A program made the translations under genes and the position numbers. Positions 27,078-37,063 of a stretch of 64,000 nt of DNA are shown piece after piece (position 1 is the first letter of the stretch; the number at the start of each line of letters is the position of its first letter). This DNA is from Amycolatopsis sp. GM8 (GTDB taxonomy: Bacteria > Actinomycetota > Actinomycetes > Mycobacteriales > Pseudonocardiaceae). The notes below the pieces were generated by a model. It saw only the letters and a list, made by a program, of their open reading frames with translations, ran no database searches and was not told where the DNA came from. Location of the stretch: contig NZ_JAJKFK010000002.1 in NCBI RefSeq assembly GCF_021653975.1, forward strand, positions 744,001 through 808,000, read 5' to 3'.

Positions 27078-29924
27078 GTGAGTGAGGCAACCGAGGAGAC
27101 CCCTGGCCACCGCTACAACGCGGCCCTGGCCGGGCGGGTCGAGCTGCGCTGGCAGAACTACTGGGCCGACCACGGCACGTACGACGCGCCGAACCCGGTC
27201 GGCCCGCTCGCCGCGGACGACATCCCCTCGGACAAGCTCTTCGTCCAGGACATGTTCCCGTACCCCTCGGGCGCCGGCCTGCACGTCGGCCACCCGCTGG
27301 GCTTCATCGCCACCGACGTGTTCGCCCGCTATCACCGGATGATCGGGCGGAACGTGCTGCACACCATGGGCTTCGACGCGTTCGGCCTGCCCGCCGAGCA
27401 GTACGCCGTGCAGACGGGGCAGCACCCGCGCAAGACGACCGAGGAGAACATCGAGACCTACCTGCGCCAGATCCGCAGGCTGGGGCTGGGCCACGACGAG
27501 CGGCGCCGGATCTCGACGATCGACCCGGGGTACTACAAGTGGACCCAGTGGATCTTCGTGCAGATCTACAACTCCTACTACGACGAGAAGCTGGGCAAGG
27601 CCCGTCCGATCGCCGATCTGGAGACGGAGTTCGCGCAGGACAAGCGCCGCACGCCGGACGGGCGCGGCTGGTGCGAGCTGACGCGCAAGGAGCAGGTCGA
27701 GATCCTGGACACCTACCGGCTGGCCTACATCTCCGAGGCGCCGGTCAACTGGTGTCCCGGGCTGGGCACGGTGCTGTCCAACGAAGAGGTCACCGCCGAC
27801 GGGCGCAGTGAGCGCGGGAACTTCCCGGTGTTCCGCCGGAATCTGCGCCAGTGGATGATGCGGATCACCGCCTACGCCGACCGGCTGGTCGACGACCTGG
27901 ACCGGCTGGAGTGGCCGGACAAGGTCAAGGCGATGCAGCGCAACTGGATCGGCCGGTCGCACGGCGCCCGCGTCCGGTTCGCCGCCGGCACCGAGAAGAT
28001 CGAGGTCTTCACCACCCGCCCGGACACCCTGTTCGGCGCGACGTACATGGTGCTGGCACCGGAACACCCGCTGGTGGACAAGCTGACCACCGCCGCATGG
28101 CCGTCCACTGTGGACGAGACGTGGACCGGTGGCGCGGCGACCCCGGCCGAGGCGGTCGAGGCCTACCGCGTGGCGGCGTCCCGCAAGTCCGAACTGGACC
28201 GGCAGGAGAGCAAGGACAAGACCGGCGTGTTCACCGGCTCGTACGCGGTGAACCCGGTCAACGGCAAGGAGATCCCGGTCTTCATCGCCGACTACGTGCT
28301 GATGGGCTACGGCACCGGCGCGATCATGGCGGTGCCCGGGCAGGACCAGCGCGACTGGGACTTCGCGGCGAAGTTCCACCTGGAGGTCGTCCGCACGGTC
28401 CAGCCCAGCGAGGGTTTCGACGGCGAGGCGTTCACCGGTGAGGGCCCGGTGGTGAACTCTGGCCAAGAAAATGGACTCAGCCTGGATGGTCTGGACGTCG
28501 TCGAGGCGAAGAAGACGATCATCGAGTGGCTGGCGGAGCACGGCCACGGCGAAGGCACAGTGCAGTACAAGCTGCGCGACTGGCTGTTCTCACGGCAGCG
28601 GTACTGGGGCGAGCCGTTCCCCATCGTCTACGACGAGGACGGTGTCGCGCACGCGATTCCCGAGCGCATGCTGCCGGTCGAGCTGCCTGAGGTGGACGAC
28701 TACTCGCCCAGGACGTTCGACCCGGACGACGCGAACGCCGAGCCGTCGCCGCCGCTGTCGCGTGCGGCCGAGTGGGTCGAGACCACGCTGGATCTGGGTG
28801 ACGGGCCGAAGAAGTACCGCCGCGACACCAACACGATGCCCAACTGGGCCGGCTCGTGCTGGTACCAGCTGCGCTACGTGGACCCGTCGAACTCCGAGCG
28901 GTTCGTCGACCCGGAGAACGAGAAGTACTGGCTGGGCCCGCGCCCGGCGGAGCACGGCGTCGGCGACCCGGGTGGGGTCGACCTGTACGTCGGCGGCGTC
29001 GAGCACGCGGTGCTGCACCTGCTGTATTCGCGGTTCTGGCAGAAGGTTCTGTTCGACCTGGGGCACGTCTCGTCCGAGGAGCCGTACCGCCGGCTGTTCA
29101 ACCAGGGCTATATCCAGGCGTTCGCATACACCGACGCGCGCGGCTTCTACGTGTCCGCCGAGGAAGTCGAGGAGAAGGACGGAAAGTTCTTCTTCCACGG
29201 CGAAGAGGTCAAGCAGGAATACGGGAAGATGGGCAAGAGCCTGAAGAACGTGGTCACGCCCGACCAGATGGCGGTGGACTACGGGGCCGACACCTTCCGG
29301 TTCTACGAGATGTCGATGGGCCCGCTGGCCGACTCCCGCCCGTGGGCCACCAAGGACGTCGTCGGCTCGCACAGGTTCCTGCAGCGGACGTGGCGTCTGG
29401 TGGTCGACGAGCAGACCGGCGAGCCGCGGGTGTCGCAGGCCGAGGCGTCAGCCGAAGACCGCAAGCAGTTGCACAAGACGATCGCCGGGGTCCGCGAGGA
29501 CTACGCGGAGATGCGGTTCAACACCGCGGGCGCGAAGCTGATCGAGCTGAACAACCACCTGACGAAGGTGTACGGCTCGGCGGACGGCACGCCGCGCGAA
29601 CTGGTCGAACCACTGGTGCTGATGCTGGCGCCGCTGTGCCCGCATGTCGCCGAGGAGTTGTGGCACCGGCTGGGCCACGCGGACTCGCTGGTGCACGGGC
29701 CGTTCCCGGTGGCCGACGAGCAGTACTTGGTGGACGACACCGTCGAGTACCCGATCCAGGTCAACGGCAAGGTGCGCGCGCGCATCACGGTGGCGGCCGA
29801 CGCCGGCAAGGACGCGGTGCAGTCGGCCGCGCTGGCGGAGGAGAAGATCGCGGCGCTGCTGAACGGCGGTGAGCCCCGCAAGGTGATCGTCGTCCCGGGC
29901 CGGCTGGTGAACCTGGTGATCTAG
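27078..29924 (+). CDS. leuS: Leucyl-tRNA synthetase
   Basis: The 948-residue class Ia synthetase charges tRNA-Leu. It has the HIGH-type motif in [15 protein letters not shown], a CP1 editing domain with [20 protein letters not shown], the KMSKS-type loop GKMGKSLKN and an anticodon-binding C-terminal region. Length is normal for actinobacteria. GTG 27078 follows a -10 TACCAT by 6 nt without a ribosome-binding site, so the mRNA is probably leaderless. Corresponds to Rv0041. Confidence 0.97.
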   Translation: MSEATEETPGHRYNAALAGRVELRWQNYWADHGTYDAPNPVGPLAADDIPSDKLFVQDMFPYPSGAGLHVGHPLGFIATDVFARYHRMIGRNVLHTMGFDAFGLPAEQYAVQTGQHPRKTTEENIETYLRQIRRLGLGHDERRRISTIDPGYYKWTQWIFVQIYNSYYDEKLGKARPIADLETEFAQDKRRTPDGRGWCELTRKEQVEILDTYRLAYISEAPVNWCPGLGTVLSNEEVTADGRSERGNFPVFRRNLRQWMMRITAYADRLVDDLDRLEWPDKVKAMQRNWIGRSHGARVRFAAGTEKIEVFTTRPDTLFGATYMVLAPEHPLVDKLTTAAWPSTVDETWTGGAATPAEAVEAYRVAASRKSELDRQESKDKTGVFTGSYAVNPVNGKEIPVFIADYVLMGYGTGAIMAVPGQDQRDWDFAAKFHLEVVRTVQPSEGFDGEAFTGEGPVVNSGQENGLSLDGLDVVEAKKTIIEWLAEHGHGEGTVQYKLRDWLFSRQRYWGEPFPIVYDEDGVAHAIPERMLPVELPEVDDYSPRTFDPDDANAEPSPPLSRAAEWVETTLDLGDGPKKYRRDTNTMPNWAGSCWYQLRYVDPSNSERFVDPENEKYWLGPRPAEHGVGDPGGVDLYVGGVEHAVLHLLYSRFWQKVLFDLGHVSSEEPYRRLFNQGYIQAFAYTDARGFYVSAEEVEEKDGKFFFHGEEVKQEYGKMGKSLKNVVTPDQMAVDYGADTFRFYEMSMGPLADSRPWATKDVVGSHRFLQRTWRLVVDEQTGEPRVSQAEASAEDRKQLHKTIAGVREDYAEMRFNTAGAKLIELNNHLTKVYGSADGTPRELVEPLVLMLAPLCPHVAEELWHRLGHADSLVHGPFPVADEQYLVDDTVEYPIQVNGKVRARITVAADAGKDAVQSAALAEEKIAALLNGGEPRKVIVVPGRLVNLVI

Positions 29925-29973
29925 CCACGCGAAGCGTGTCCTTGAGGGGCGGTGGTCGGGCGAGGGGCTGGCG
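29925..29973. repeat. Dispersed intergenic element, copy A
   Basis: A small hairpin CACGC-GAA-GCGTG is followed by TCCTTGAGGG and GGGCGAGGGGCTGGCG. The same arrangement, including that identical 16-mer, occurs at 53914-53962. It fills the gap between the leuS stop and the stop of the convergent TetR gene. Confidence 0.65.
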
Positions 29974-29975
29974 CT

Positions 29976-30713
29976 CTAGGTGAGGCCGATTTCTCTCGCG
30001 AGGTCGGCCAGCAGCGCGTCGAACACGGCGTCGGGTTTGGACAGCGGGATCGGGTAGTTCCCGAACACCTCGAGCGTGATGTGGCCGTAGAGCCGCGCCC
30101 AGAACTGGATCATCACGTAGGTCGTGCCGAGGTTCAGCTTGTCCGGCGGGAATTCGGCGCCGGACTCGTGCAGGACGGTCAGCAGGTCGGACTGGAACGC
30201 GGTCAGGTCGTCGCGCAGTTCGAGCGGCACCGCTTCCGCCGACGGGATGGTGAGCTGGTGCGTCGCGAGGATATGGCCGGCGGCGACCAGGAAGATCCGC
30301 CCGAACGGCTCGCTCGCCCGCTGCAGGGTCGCCACGCTGCCGGCCGCGGATCCGACGTCACCGGTGGGCGAGGCGAACACCAGGGTGAACTCCTTGGTGT
30401 GGGTCAGCGCCCAGCGGCGGAAACCGCGGCAGATCGCGAACAGTTGCACCGCCCCGTCGTCGGTGAGCCCGGCAACCTCTTCGCTCAGCTCGGCGGCGAG
30501 GTCGGCGATCACGTCGAGCCGCAGGTGCTGGACCAGGTCGTCGCGGGACCCGTAGTACCGGTAGAGGGCGGGTGCCGTGATGCCGAGCTCACGCGCGATC
30601 GCCCGTAGCGTCACCGCTTCCGGCCCGCGCTCGATGAGCAAGGTGCGAGCTGTCCGGCGGATGTCCTGGTCGGTCGCCACGCGCATCCGGCCTCGGCGCG
30701 TTGGCTTGTCCAT
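29976..30713 (-). CDS. TetR/AcrR-family transcriptional regulator
   Basis: The 245-residue protein has an N-terminal TetR helix-turn-helix (TLRAIARELGITAPALYRYY, about 35-54, then GSRDDLVQHL) and a C-terminal ligand-binding domain of the WHG type (KEFTLVFASP, ARLYGHITLEVFGNYP). ATG 30713 lies 6 nt after a minus-strand TAGAAT -10 box and lacks a ribosome-binding site, suggesting a leaderless, autoregulated transcript. The divergent neighbour is the PfkB-family kinase gene 277 bp away. Targets unknown. Confidence 0.88.
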   Translation of the reverse strand: MDKPTRRGRMRVATDQDIRRTARTLLIERGPEAVTLRAIARELGITAPALYRYYGSRDDLVQHLRLDVIADLAAELSEEVAGLTDDGAVQLFAICRGFRRWALTHTKEFTLVFASPTGDVGSAAGSVATLQRASEPFGRIFLVAAGHILATHQLTIPSAEAVPLELRDDLTAFQSDLLTVLHESGAEFPPDKLNLGTTYVMIQFWARLYGHITLEVFGNYPIPLSKPDAVFDALLADLAREIGLT

Positions 30714-30990
30714 TTGTGCATTCTAGGAGCAGGCAGATCGCCAGGATTGGGCGCCGCCGGTGCCGATCGCTCGGGGGGCTACGCGATCGGCACCGACGAC
30801 CCGATGCCCGTCCTCCGGCGGGGCCGGGGGCGGACAGATCAGGAGAGTCCGGTGCAGCGTCGAATGGGACGGCCCGAGGGTCAGGTTCCCCCATTCAGGT
30901 GATCGATGCTGCACGCTCACCCTAGTGTCGCATTCTTCGGGTCAGAAGTTACAAAGTTCTTCACATTCGCCAATGCGGGATCATCGGGGC
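30714..30990. promoter_or_regulatory. Intergenic region with TetR-gene -10 box
   Basis: The TAGAAT box (minus strand, 30720-30725) is the only clear element. GTGATCGATGC and GC-rich inverted segments occur between 30830 and 30915, but I could not assign a riboswitch or operator. Confidence 0.4.
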
Positions 30991-31860
30991 ATGACCGAAG
31001 TCCTGGTGATCGGCTCCGCGAACGCCGACCTGGTCGTGCCCGCCGACCGGCGCCCGGCCGGTGGCGAGACGGTACTGGGCGGCGACACGGCCGTGCTGCC
31101 TGGCGGCAAGGGGGCGAACACGGCGGTCGCCGCCGCGAAGCTCGGCGCGGACGTCGCCCTGCTCGGCGCGATCGGCGATGACGCGCACGGCCGGATGCTC
31201 ACCGAATCCCTGCGCGCCGCGGGCGTGCGCACCGACTTGCTGCTCGTCGTGGAGCGACCGACCGGGATCGCCTACATCACCGTGACGCCCGACGGCGAGA
31301 ACTCGATCCTCGTCTCCCCCGGCGCGAACAGCGCGCTCGTGCCGTCCGTGGTCGACGGTGCGCTGGCCGGCGTGAAGGTCATGGTGGCGTCGATGGAAAT
31401 CCCGCTGCCGACAGTGGAACGAGCCGTCGCGGCCGCCGTGGAGGCCGGGGTGCGCACGCTGCTCAACCTGTCCCCTGCCGCGAAGGTGTCCGCACAGACG
31501 CTCGCCGCCCTCGATGTGTTGCTGGTCAACGAGCACGAAGCCGCGTGGCTACTGGGTTCCGACGCCGCGCCGGCGAAGCTGCTCGGCCTCGGTCCGCGGT
31601 CCGCGGTGGTGACGCTCGGCGCCCGCGGCGCGCTCGTAATCACCGAGGACGGCACGACCGAGATCGCTTCGCCCCGGGTCGAGGCCGTCGACACGACGGG
31701 CGCGGGCGACGCCTTCGCGGGTGCGCTCGCCGCGTCGCTGGCGACCGGTGTCACGCTGGAGACCGCGGCCCGCAAGGCGGTCCGGGTCGCGGCGATCTCG
31801 GTGACCCGCCGGGGCGCGCAGCCGTCGTATCCGTCCGAAGCGGAGCTGACCGGTCGCTGA
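30991..31860 (+). CDS. PfkB-family carbohydrate kinase (ribokinase-like)
   Basis: The 289-residue protein has PfkB signature 1 (VLPGGKGANTAVAAAKLG, about 36-53) and signature 2 with the catalytic Asp (DTTGAGDAFAGALAASL). The opening VIGSANADLVVPAD resembles ribokinases, which phosphorylate ribose at O5. The start ATG 30991 follows ATCGGGG. The gene ends 19 bp before ptsI, so both may be co-transcribed despite the operator between them. Substrate could be ribose or another sugar. Confidence 0.85.
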   Translation: MTEVLVIGSANADLVVPADRRPAGGETVLGGDTAVLPGGKGANTAVAAAKLGADVALLGAIGDDAHGRMLTESLRAAGVRTDLLLVVERPTGIAYITVTPDGENSILVSPGANSALVPSVVDGALAGVKVMVASMEIPLPTVERAVAAAVEAGVRTLLNLSPAAKVSAQTLAALDVLLVNEHEAAWLLGSDAAPAKLLGLGPRSAVVTLGARGALVITEDGTTEIASPRVEAVDTTGAGDAFAGALAASLATGVTLETAARKAVRVAAISVTRRGAQPSYPSEAELTGR

Positions 31861-31867
31861 AGGGAGT

Positions 31868-31881
31868 ATGGTCTAGACCAT
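31868..31881. promoter_or_regulatory. DasR-type (dre) operator over the ptsI start codon
   Basis: ATGGTCTAGACCAT is a perfect palindrome whose core TGGTCTAGACCA matches the dre element bound by the GntR regulator DasR in Streptomyces, which controls N-acetylglucosamine uptake and PTS genes including ptsI. It lies between the AGGGAG ribosome-binding site (31861-31866) and the ptsI ATG, which it overlaps. Confidence 0.88.
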
Positions 31882-33523
31882 GTCGCAGTCTCAACTGTCT
31901 GGCGTTGCTGTGAGCCCGGGTCGCGCGCGCGGCCCCGTCGTGCGCGTCGCCGAGCCGCTCGGCGAGCCCGCGAACAAGCCCGCGCCCGAGGACCCGCAGG
32001 CGGAGGCCGCCCGGATCGCACCGGCGACAAAGGCCGTGGCCGCCCGGCTGGAAGCGCTTTCCGCGAGCGCGTCCGGTGACGCCGCGACGATCCTGATCAC
32101 CACCGCCGCGATGGCCGCTGATCCCGCGCTGATCAGCGAGGCCGAACGGCTCGTGACCGCCGAAGGATTGCCTGCCCCGCGCGCGATTTACGAGTCTGCC
32201 AACGGTTTCGCCACGACGCTCGCCGCGGCCGGTGGGTACATGGCGGAGCGGGTGCGAGACATTGAGGACGTGCGGGACCGCGTGGTCGCCGAACTGCTCG
32301 GCGTGGAGCCGCCCGGCGTGCCGGAACTGCCGACGCCCAGTGTGCTCGTCGCCCGCGACCTGGCCCCGGCCGACACCGCCGGACTCGATCCGGCGAAGGT
32401 GCTCGCGCTGGCGACCGAGGAGGGCGGCCCGACGAGTCACACCGCGATCTTGGCGCGGGCACTGGGAATTCCGGCCGTCGTCGCGGTGCGCGGCCTGCTG
32501 TCACTCGACGCGGAGGCGCTGCTCGTCGACGGCGACACGGGCGTGGTCGAGGTCGCCGAACGGGACGCACCCGTGCTTACGGCGGTCGCGAGCGGTCCGG
32601 TCGAATGGAACGGCGTCGGGTCCACTTCGGACGGTCACCTGGTCAAGGTGCTCGGCAACGTCGGATCGCCCGCCGACGCGCGGGCTGCGGCCGACGCCGG
32701 GGCGGAAGGTGTCGGCCTGTTCCGCACCGAATTCTCTTACCTGGACGCGGAAGCCGAACCGACCGTCGCCGAGCAGCAGTCCGCGTACACCGCGGTGCTC
32801 ACGCCGTTCGCCGGAAAGCCCGTCATCGTGCGCACCCTCGACGCCGGTGCCGACAAGCCGCTCGCGTTCCTCTCCCCCGAGGCCGAACCCAACCCGGCGC
32901 TCGGCGTGCGGGGCCTGCGCGTCGCGTTCGACCGGCCGGAGGTGCTGGACCGTCAGCTCGAGGCGATCGCCGGCGCCGCACAGGATTCCGGCGCCGACGT
33001 GTCAGTGATGGCGCCGATGGTGGCGACCGCGGCGGAGGCCGCCTGGTTCGCCGAACGTGTGCGCGCCGCGGGAATCGTGCGGGCGGGCGTGATGATCGAG
33101 ATCCCGGCCGCGGCCTTGTCCGCCAAGGAGATCCTGGCCGTGGTCGACTTCGTTTCGGTCGGTACCAACGATCTCGCGCAGTACACGTTCGCCGCCGACC
33201 GGCAGCTCGGCGCGGTCGCGGCGCTCAACGACCCGTGGCAGCCGGGACTGCTGCGGCTGCTGAAACTGATCGGCGACGCCGCGAAGGCGGCCGGCAAACC
33301 CGCGGGCGTGTGCGGTGAAGCGGCCGCGGACCCGCTCCTCGCCCGGGTGCTCACCGGCCTTGGCGTGACGAGCCTGTCGATGAACGCGCCCTCGGTCCGA
33401 GCCGTCGGCGCGAGCCTCGCGGGCGTGACATTGGCTCAGTGCGAGGCGATCGCCGCGCGAGTACTGGACACCCCGGACCCGGCCGAGGCTAGGAAAACAG
33501 CCCGCGCCGCGGATGCCGGATAG
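31880..33523 (+). CDS. ptsI: Phosphoenolpyruvate-protein phosphotransferase (PTS enzyme I)
   Basis: Enzyme I transfers phosphate from PEP to HPr for sugar uptake. The 547-residue protein has the N-terminal phospho-His motif EEGGPTSHTAILARALGIP, the PEP-binding EGVGLFRTEF loop, and the C-terminal signature IEIPAAALSAKEIL with VGTNDLAQYTFAADR and GVCGEAAADP. The N-terminal helical domain is slightly short. HPr and EIIA genes are not in the window. The dre palindrome at its start predicts repression by DasR and induction by amino sugars. The 3' end overlaps the convergent DUF1707 gene by 35 bp. Confidence 0.95.
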   Translation: MSQSQLSGVAVSPGRARGPVVRVAEPLGEPANKPAPEDPQAEAARIAPATKAVAARLEALSASASGDAATILITTAAMAADPALISEAERLVTAEGLPAPRAIYESANGFATTLAAAGGYMAERVRDIEDVRDRVVAELLGVEPPGVPELPTPSVLVARDLAPADTAGLDPAKVLALATEEGGPTSHTAILARALGIPAVVAVRGLLSLDAEALLVDGDTGVVEVAERDAPVLTAVASGPVEWNGVGSTSDGHLVKVLGNVGSPADARAAADAGAEGVGLFRTEFSYLDAEAEPTVAEQQSAYTAVLTPFAGKPVIVRTLDAGADKPLAFLSPEAEPNPALGVRGLRVAFDRPEVLDRQLEAIAGAAQDSGADVSVMAPMVATAAEAAWFAERVRAAGIVRAGVMIEIPAAALSAKEILAVVDFVSVGTNDLAQYTFAADRQLGAVAALNDPWQPGLLRLLKLIGDAAKAAGKPAGVCGEAAADPLLARVLTGLGVTSLSMNAPSVRAVGASLAGVTLAQCEAIAARVLDTPDPAEARKTARAADAG

Positions 33524-34094
33524 TCAGCGAACCGCCGTGCACGCGCCCGGAGAACACCAGCCGGGGCGTGCCGGGGCGGCCGTCGGAGCCGGTCTTGTCC
33601 TCCAGCGAGCCGTACTTGATCTCGGTGATCGCGTTGAGGTCCACCGACGCCTGCTCGGGGATGACCACCTCGATCGAGCCCCACTTGCAGTCGAGGTCGA
33701 TGTGCACCGTCGGGCTCGGCACCTGGGCGTCGCTGAAGTCGAGCTTCGTGGAGCCGTACTTGTTCTGCACCACGATTTCCGGCGGCACGAGCCAGCGCCC
33801 GTTGCGCACCAGCGACGAGTATTTCGCGGACAGCACGAGGCGCCGGTCGGAACTCACCGTCGGCGGCGGCGCGCCCAGCTCGCGGTTCATCAGGCCGGGG
33901 ATGTCGACGAGCACCGCGTTCAGCTCGCCGCGGGTGCGGGCCGCGAGCGCGATGTCGGTGCGCTCGGTGAACTCGTCGAGATCGATCATGCCGCGGCCGA
34001 TGGCCTTCTGCAGGACCGCGACGACGTGCTCGCGCTCCTCGTCGGAGACGCGCAGGTTCCGCGGGTCGGTCGTCGTCTCGGTGTCTTCGCCCAT
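33489..34094 (-). CDS. DUF1707 / LiaF-like cell-wall stress protein
   Basis: The 201-residue protein begins with a DUF1707 domain (LRVSDEEREHVVAVLQKAIGRG..., about 12-65) and ends with a beta-rich LiaF C-terminal-like domain (KYGSTKLDFSDA, VHIDLDCKWGSIEVVIP, IKYGSLEDK). No membrane segment lies between them. Such proteins occur beside two-component systems sensing envelope stress; an LuxR regulator/kinase pair is 65 bp away on the same strand, though downstream. ATG 34094 has a minus-strand TACGCT box 7 nt upstream, suggesting a leaderless mRNA. Exact role unknown. Confidence 0.8.
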   Translation of the reverse strand: MGEDTETTTDPRNLRVSDEEREHVVAVLQKAIGRGMIDLDEFTERTDIALAARTRGELNAVLVDIPGLMNRELGAPPPTVSSDRRLVLSAKYSSLVRNGRWLVPPEIVVQNKYGSTKLDFSDAQVPSPTVHIDLDCKWGSIEVVIPEQASVDLNAITEIKYGSLEDKTGSDGRPGTPRLVFSGRVHGGSLTIRHPRRGLFS

Positions 34095-34158
34095 GCGCAC
34101 CAGCGTAAAAGCGCGCGGCCCGGCGCGGATCGGGGAAAAACCCCGACTTACGCCCGGC

Positions 34159-34803
34159 TCATTCCTTGTCCAGTCCGTGCTCGATGGCGTACCGCGCGAG
34201 CTCGACCCGGTTGTGCAGCTGGAGTTTCCGCAGCGTCGACTGCACGTGGTTCTCCACGGTCCGGTGTGACAGCACGAGCCGCTCGGCGATCTGCCGCGAC
34301 GTGTGCCCCTTCGCGACGAAACGCAGCACGTCGGTCTCGCGCTCGGTCAACCTCGGCGGCGGCGCACCACCGTCCGGCGCGTCGGCCATCCGCCGGTATT
34401 CGCCGAGCACCAGACCGGCCAGGCCCGGGGTGAACACGGGATCGCCCTGCGCGGTCCGCTCTACCGCGTCGACCAGTTCCTGTGCGGACGCGGACTTCAC
34501 CAGATAGCCCGACGCCCCCGCCTTCACCGCTTCGAGGACGTCGCTGTGTTCACCGCTCGCGGACAGCACGAGCACCCGGGTGTCCGGCAGCGCCATGGTG
34601 ATCTCGCGGGTCGCGTCCACGCCCGAGGTCTCGCCCATGTTGATGTCCATCAGCACCACGTCGGGCCGCACGGCGGTCGCGATGCGCACCGCCGCCTCGC
34701 CATCGGGCGCCGTCGCGCGCACCTCGAACCCGTTCTCGGTCAGGTCCCGGGCCACGCCGTCGCGCCAGATGGGGTGGTCGTCGACGACCATCACCGAGAT
34801 CAT
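34159..34803 (-). CDS. NarL/LuxR-family response regulator (MacR-like)
   Basis: The 214-residue regulator has a receiver domain with acidic residues VVDDHPIW, phospho-Asp in VVLMDINMG, and Lys in LVKSASAQ, and a LuxR helix-turn-helix (LTERETDVLRFVAKGHTSRQ... HRTVENHVQSTLRKL). The ATG at 34803 overlaps the kinase stop by 4 bp, so the pair is translationally coupled and cognate. The kinase resembles MacS, named in Streptomyces for control of development and membrane proteins; the assignment is by similarity. Confidence 0.9.
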   Translation of the reverse strand: MISVMVVDDHPIWRDGVARDLTENGFEVRATAPDGEAAVRIATAVRPDVVLMDINMGETSGVDATREITMALPDTRVLVLSASGEHSDVLEAVKAGASGYLVKSASAQELVDAVERTAQGDPVFTPGLAGLVLGEYRRMADAPDGGAPPPRLTERETDVLRFVAKGHTSRQIAERLVLSHRTVENHVQSTLRKLQLHNRVELARYAIEHGLDKE

Positions 34804-35945
34804 CGCTTCGTTCCCGCCTTCGGCACCCGAACCTCCCATTCGGTCCCGCGATCCGGAGCGGTCTCCAGGGAGATGGTGCCACCCAGCTCGAGGACGCGCC
34901 CGCGCATCGACCGGGCGACGCCGAGATGCCCGTCGGTCTCCGCCGCGGCGAGCCTGCCCTCGGGGATGCCGGGCCCGTCGTCCCGGACCGTGATCACGAC
35001 CTCCGTCGCCAGATTCTCCAGCAGCACCCAGGCCTTCGCCCCCGGCGCGTGTTTGTCCACATTGGACAATGCTTCGCGGACGACGGCGACCAGCTCGGCG
35101 GTCGTGGCCGCGGGCAGCAGCACGTCGCCCGCCGGGGTCGCGATCTGCACCTTCGACGATCCGAGCAGCTGCAACGCGGCCCGCAGATCCGTCTCCCCCG
35201 TACCGGTGGCGGTCGGTTCGGTGGTCACCAGCGCCCGCAGCGCGATCTCCTGCTCACCGGCCAGTTCCGCGAGCTCGGCCGCCTCACCGCCGACCTCCGC
35301 GCCGCGACGGCGGACCCGCGCGAGCACCTGCAGCACGCTGTCGTGGATCGACCGGGCGAGCCGCTCCCGCTCGGCGGTCGCGACCTCCTTGCGCCACGCC
35401 TCCGCCAGCGCCGCGGCGGACTTGCGCGCGGTCGTCGCGCTCATCCCGATCAGCAGCCCCGTCGCCACCAGCAGCAGCGCGTCCCGCGCGACGTCCAGGG
35501 TGAATGCCTGCCGCGCCACCGCAGTCGCGGCGCCGACCACCAGTCCGGCGGCCGCCCCGCCGTAGCCGCCGAAGCGGGTGCCCGCGGCGACCGGCACGCC
35601 CGCGACCCACACCGTCGTGATCAGCGGGTCCACCCCGGCGAGCTGGGCCGGGCTCAGGATCAGCGGCGAGGTCAGCATCAGCCCGCACACGACCACGATG
35701 TCGGCGATCACGAACCAGCGCCACCGCCAGCGCAGCGCCTCACGCGAGTAGACGACGGTGGTCAGCACCGTCCAGACGGCCATCGCGCCGAGCACGATCC
35801 AGGCGAGCGCCGGGCGCTGGTAGTCGTCCTCGTGCACGATCACCGCGCCGAGGGCGAACAGCCAGGTCAGCGCCCGCAGCGCGATCCCGCCCCACCACAG
35901 CGGGGTGGCCGGCTCGACCGCGGTCGGCCCGAACCGCTTGCTCAT
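34800..35945 (-). CDS. Sensor histidine kinase (MacS-like)
   Basis: The 381-residue kinase has about six hydrophobic segments in the first 185 residues, then the HisKA_3 box RERLARSIHDSVLQVLARV with the phospho-accepting His, and a GHKL domain with EALSNVDKHAPGAKA and VVITVRDDGPGIPEGR. It overlaps the AI-2E transporter stop and its own regulator start by 4 bp each (ATGA), giving a tight three-gene operon. The sensed signal is probably membrane-associated because no extracellular domain is evident. Confidence 0.9.
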   Translation of the reverse strand: MSKRFGPTAVEPATPLWWGGIALRALTWLFALGAVIVHEDDYQRPALAWIVLGAMAVWTVLTTVVYSREALRWRWRWFVIADIVVVCGLMLTSPLILSPAQLAGVDPLITTVWVAGVPVAAGTRFGGYGGAAAGLVVGAATAVARQAFTLDVARDALLLVATGLLIGMSATTARKSAAALAEAWRKEVATAERERLARSIHDSVLQVLARVRRRGAEVGGEAAELAELAGEQEIALRALVTTEPTATGTGETDLRAALQLLGSSKVQIATPAGDVLLPAATTAELVAVVREALSNVDKHAPGAKAWVLLENLATEVVITVRDDGPGIPEGRLAAAETDGHLGVARSMRGRVLELGGTISLETAPDRGTEWEVRVPKAGTKR

Positions 35946-37063
35946 GACGTCTCGGGCTCGACCTCGGCCGGCTCCCGCACCGGATCCGTCTCGTGCAGCA
36001 GCGACCGGATGCCTGAGTTGAGCACCGCCAGCAGCGGCACGGCGAGCAGCGCGCCCGGGATCCCGGAGACGACGAGCCCGATGGAGATCGCCAGCACCAC
36101 GGCCAGCGGGTGCAGTTTGACCGCGCGGCCGAGCAGCAGCGGCTGCAGGATGTGGCTTTCCAGCTGCATCACCAGGATCACGATGCCGAGCACGATCAGC
36201 GCGGTGACGAAACCGTTGGTCACCAGCGCGACCAGCACCGCGACCGTGCCGGCGACGACCGACCCGATGATCGGCACGAACGCGGCTAGGAAGACCAGCG
36301 TCGCCAGCGGGACGACGAGCGGGACCCGCACGATCCACAGCCCGATGCCGATGCCGACCGCGTCCACGACGGCGACCGCGGCCGTCGCCCGCACGTAGGC
36401 GACCAGCGACCCGAACCCGCGGCGGCCCGCCACGTCGACCCGGTCGCGCACGTCCCGCGGCACGCCCTTCATCAGGAAGGTCCAGATCTGCTCGCCGCCG
36501 ACGAGGAAGAAGATCGTCACGAACAGCGTGAGCAGGAACCCGGTGAGGATCTCGCCCACCGCGCCGGCCGTGGTCAGCGCGCTGGTCGTGATCGTGGCCT
36601 GGTTGTTCTGCAGGTAGTGGATCGCGTTGTCGATGAACTGCTGGATCTGTTCCTGGCGCAGGTGCAGATCGTTGATCAGCCAGTCCCGGACCTGGTCGAG
36701 GCTCGAGTTGAGCTGTTGCTGCAACTGCGGCACGCCGTCGCTGAACTGGATGATGACGAACGTCAGCAACCCACCCAGCACGGCGAGCCCGCCGACCAGC
36801 ACGATCGCGGTGGCCAGCCCCCGTGGCACCCGGATGTCGACCAGATGTGAAACGAGCGGCGCCATCAACGCGGACAGCAGCAGGGCGATCGAGACCGGGA
36901 TGACCACGGCCGCGAGGTAGCCGATGAGCCAGATGATGACGTAGAGCGCGGCGATCACCAGCAGGAAGCGCCAGGCGAACCCGGCGGCCACCCGCAGCCC
37001 CACGGGTACGGCGTTCGTGGTGCGGGCGTCCTCGCCGGGGAGCCGGGTCTGCTGGTCGGTCAC
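35942..37063 (-). CDS. AI-2E/PerM-family transporter
   Basis: The 373-residue protein has about eight transmembrane segments and the family features: an N-terminal AVVIPVSIALLLSALMAPLV block, a long amphipathic region (about 105-155), and the C-terminal HILQPLLLGRAVKLHPLAVV motif. Members export autoinducer-2, are Na+/H+ antiporters or have unknown cargo. It is the first gene of an operon with the kinase and regulator. GTG 37063 lies 6 nt after a minus-strand TAGGGT box, so it is probably leaderless. Confidence 0.9.
   Translation of the reverse strand: MTDQQTRLPGEDARTTNAVPVGLRVAAGFAWRFLLVIAALYVIIWLIGYLAAVVIPVSIALLLSALMAPLVSHLVDIRVPRGLATAIVLVGGLAVLGGLLTFVIIQFSDGVPQLQQQLNSSLDQVRDWLINDLHLRQEQIQQFIDNAIHYLQNNQATITTSALTTAGAVGEILTGFLLTLFVTIFFLVGGEQIWTFLMKGVPRDVRDRVDVAGRRGFGSLVAYVRATAAVAVVDAVGIGIGLWIVRVPLVVPLATLVFLAAFVPIIGSVVAGTVAVLVALVTNGFVTALIVLGIVILVMQLESHILQPLLLGRAVKLHPLAVVLAISIGLVVSGIPGALLAVPLLAVLNSGIRSLLHETDPVREPAEVEPETS

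Noticed and set aside
30830..30920. A riboswitch in the TetR-kinase gap
   Set aside because: I could not fit known glycine, cobalamin or other conserved motifs; only GC-rich short inverted stretches are present.
35053..35061. Single perfect DnaA box TTGTCCACA in the MacS-like kinase gene
   Set aside because: It is isolated within a coding sequence; one 9-mer of this kind is expected by chance.
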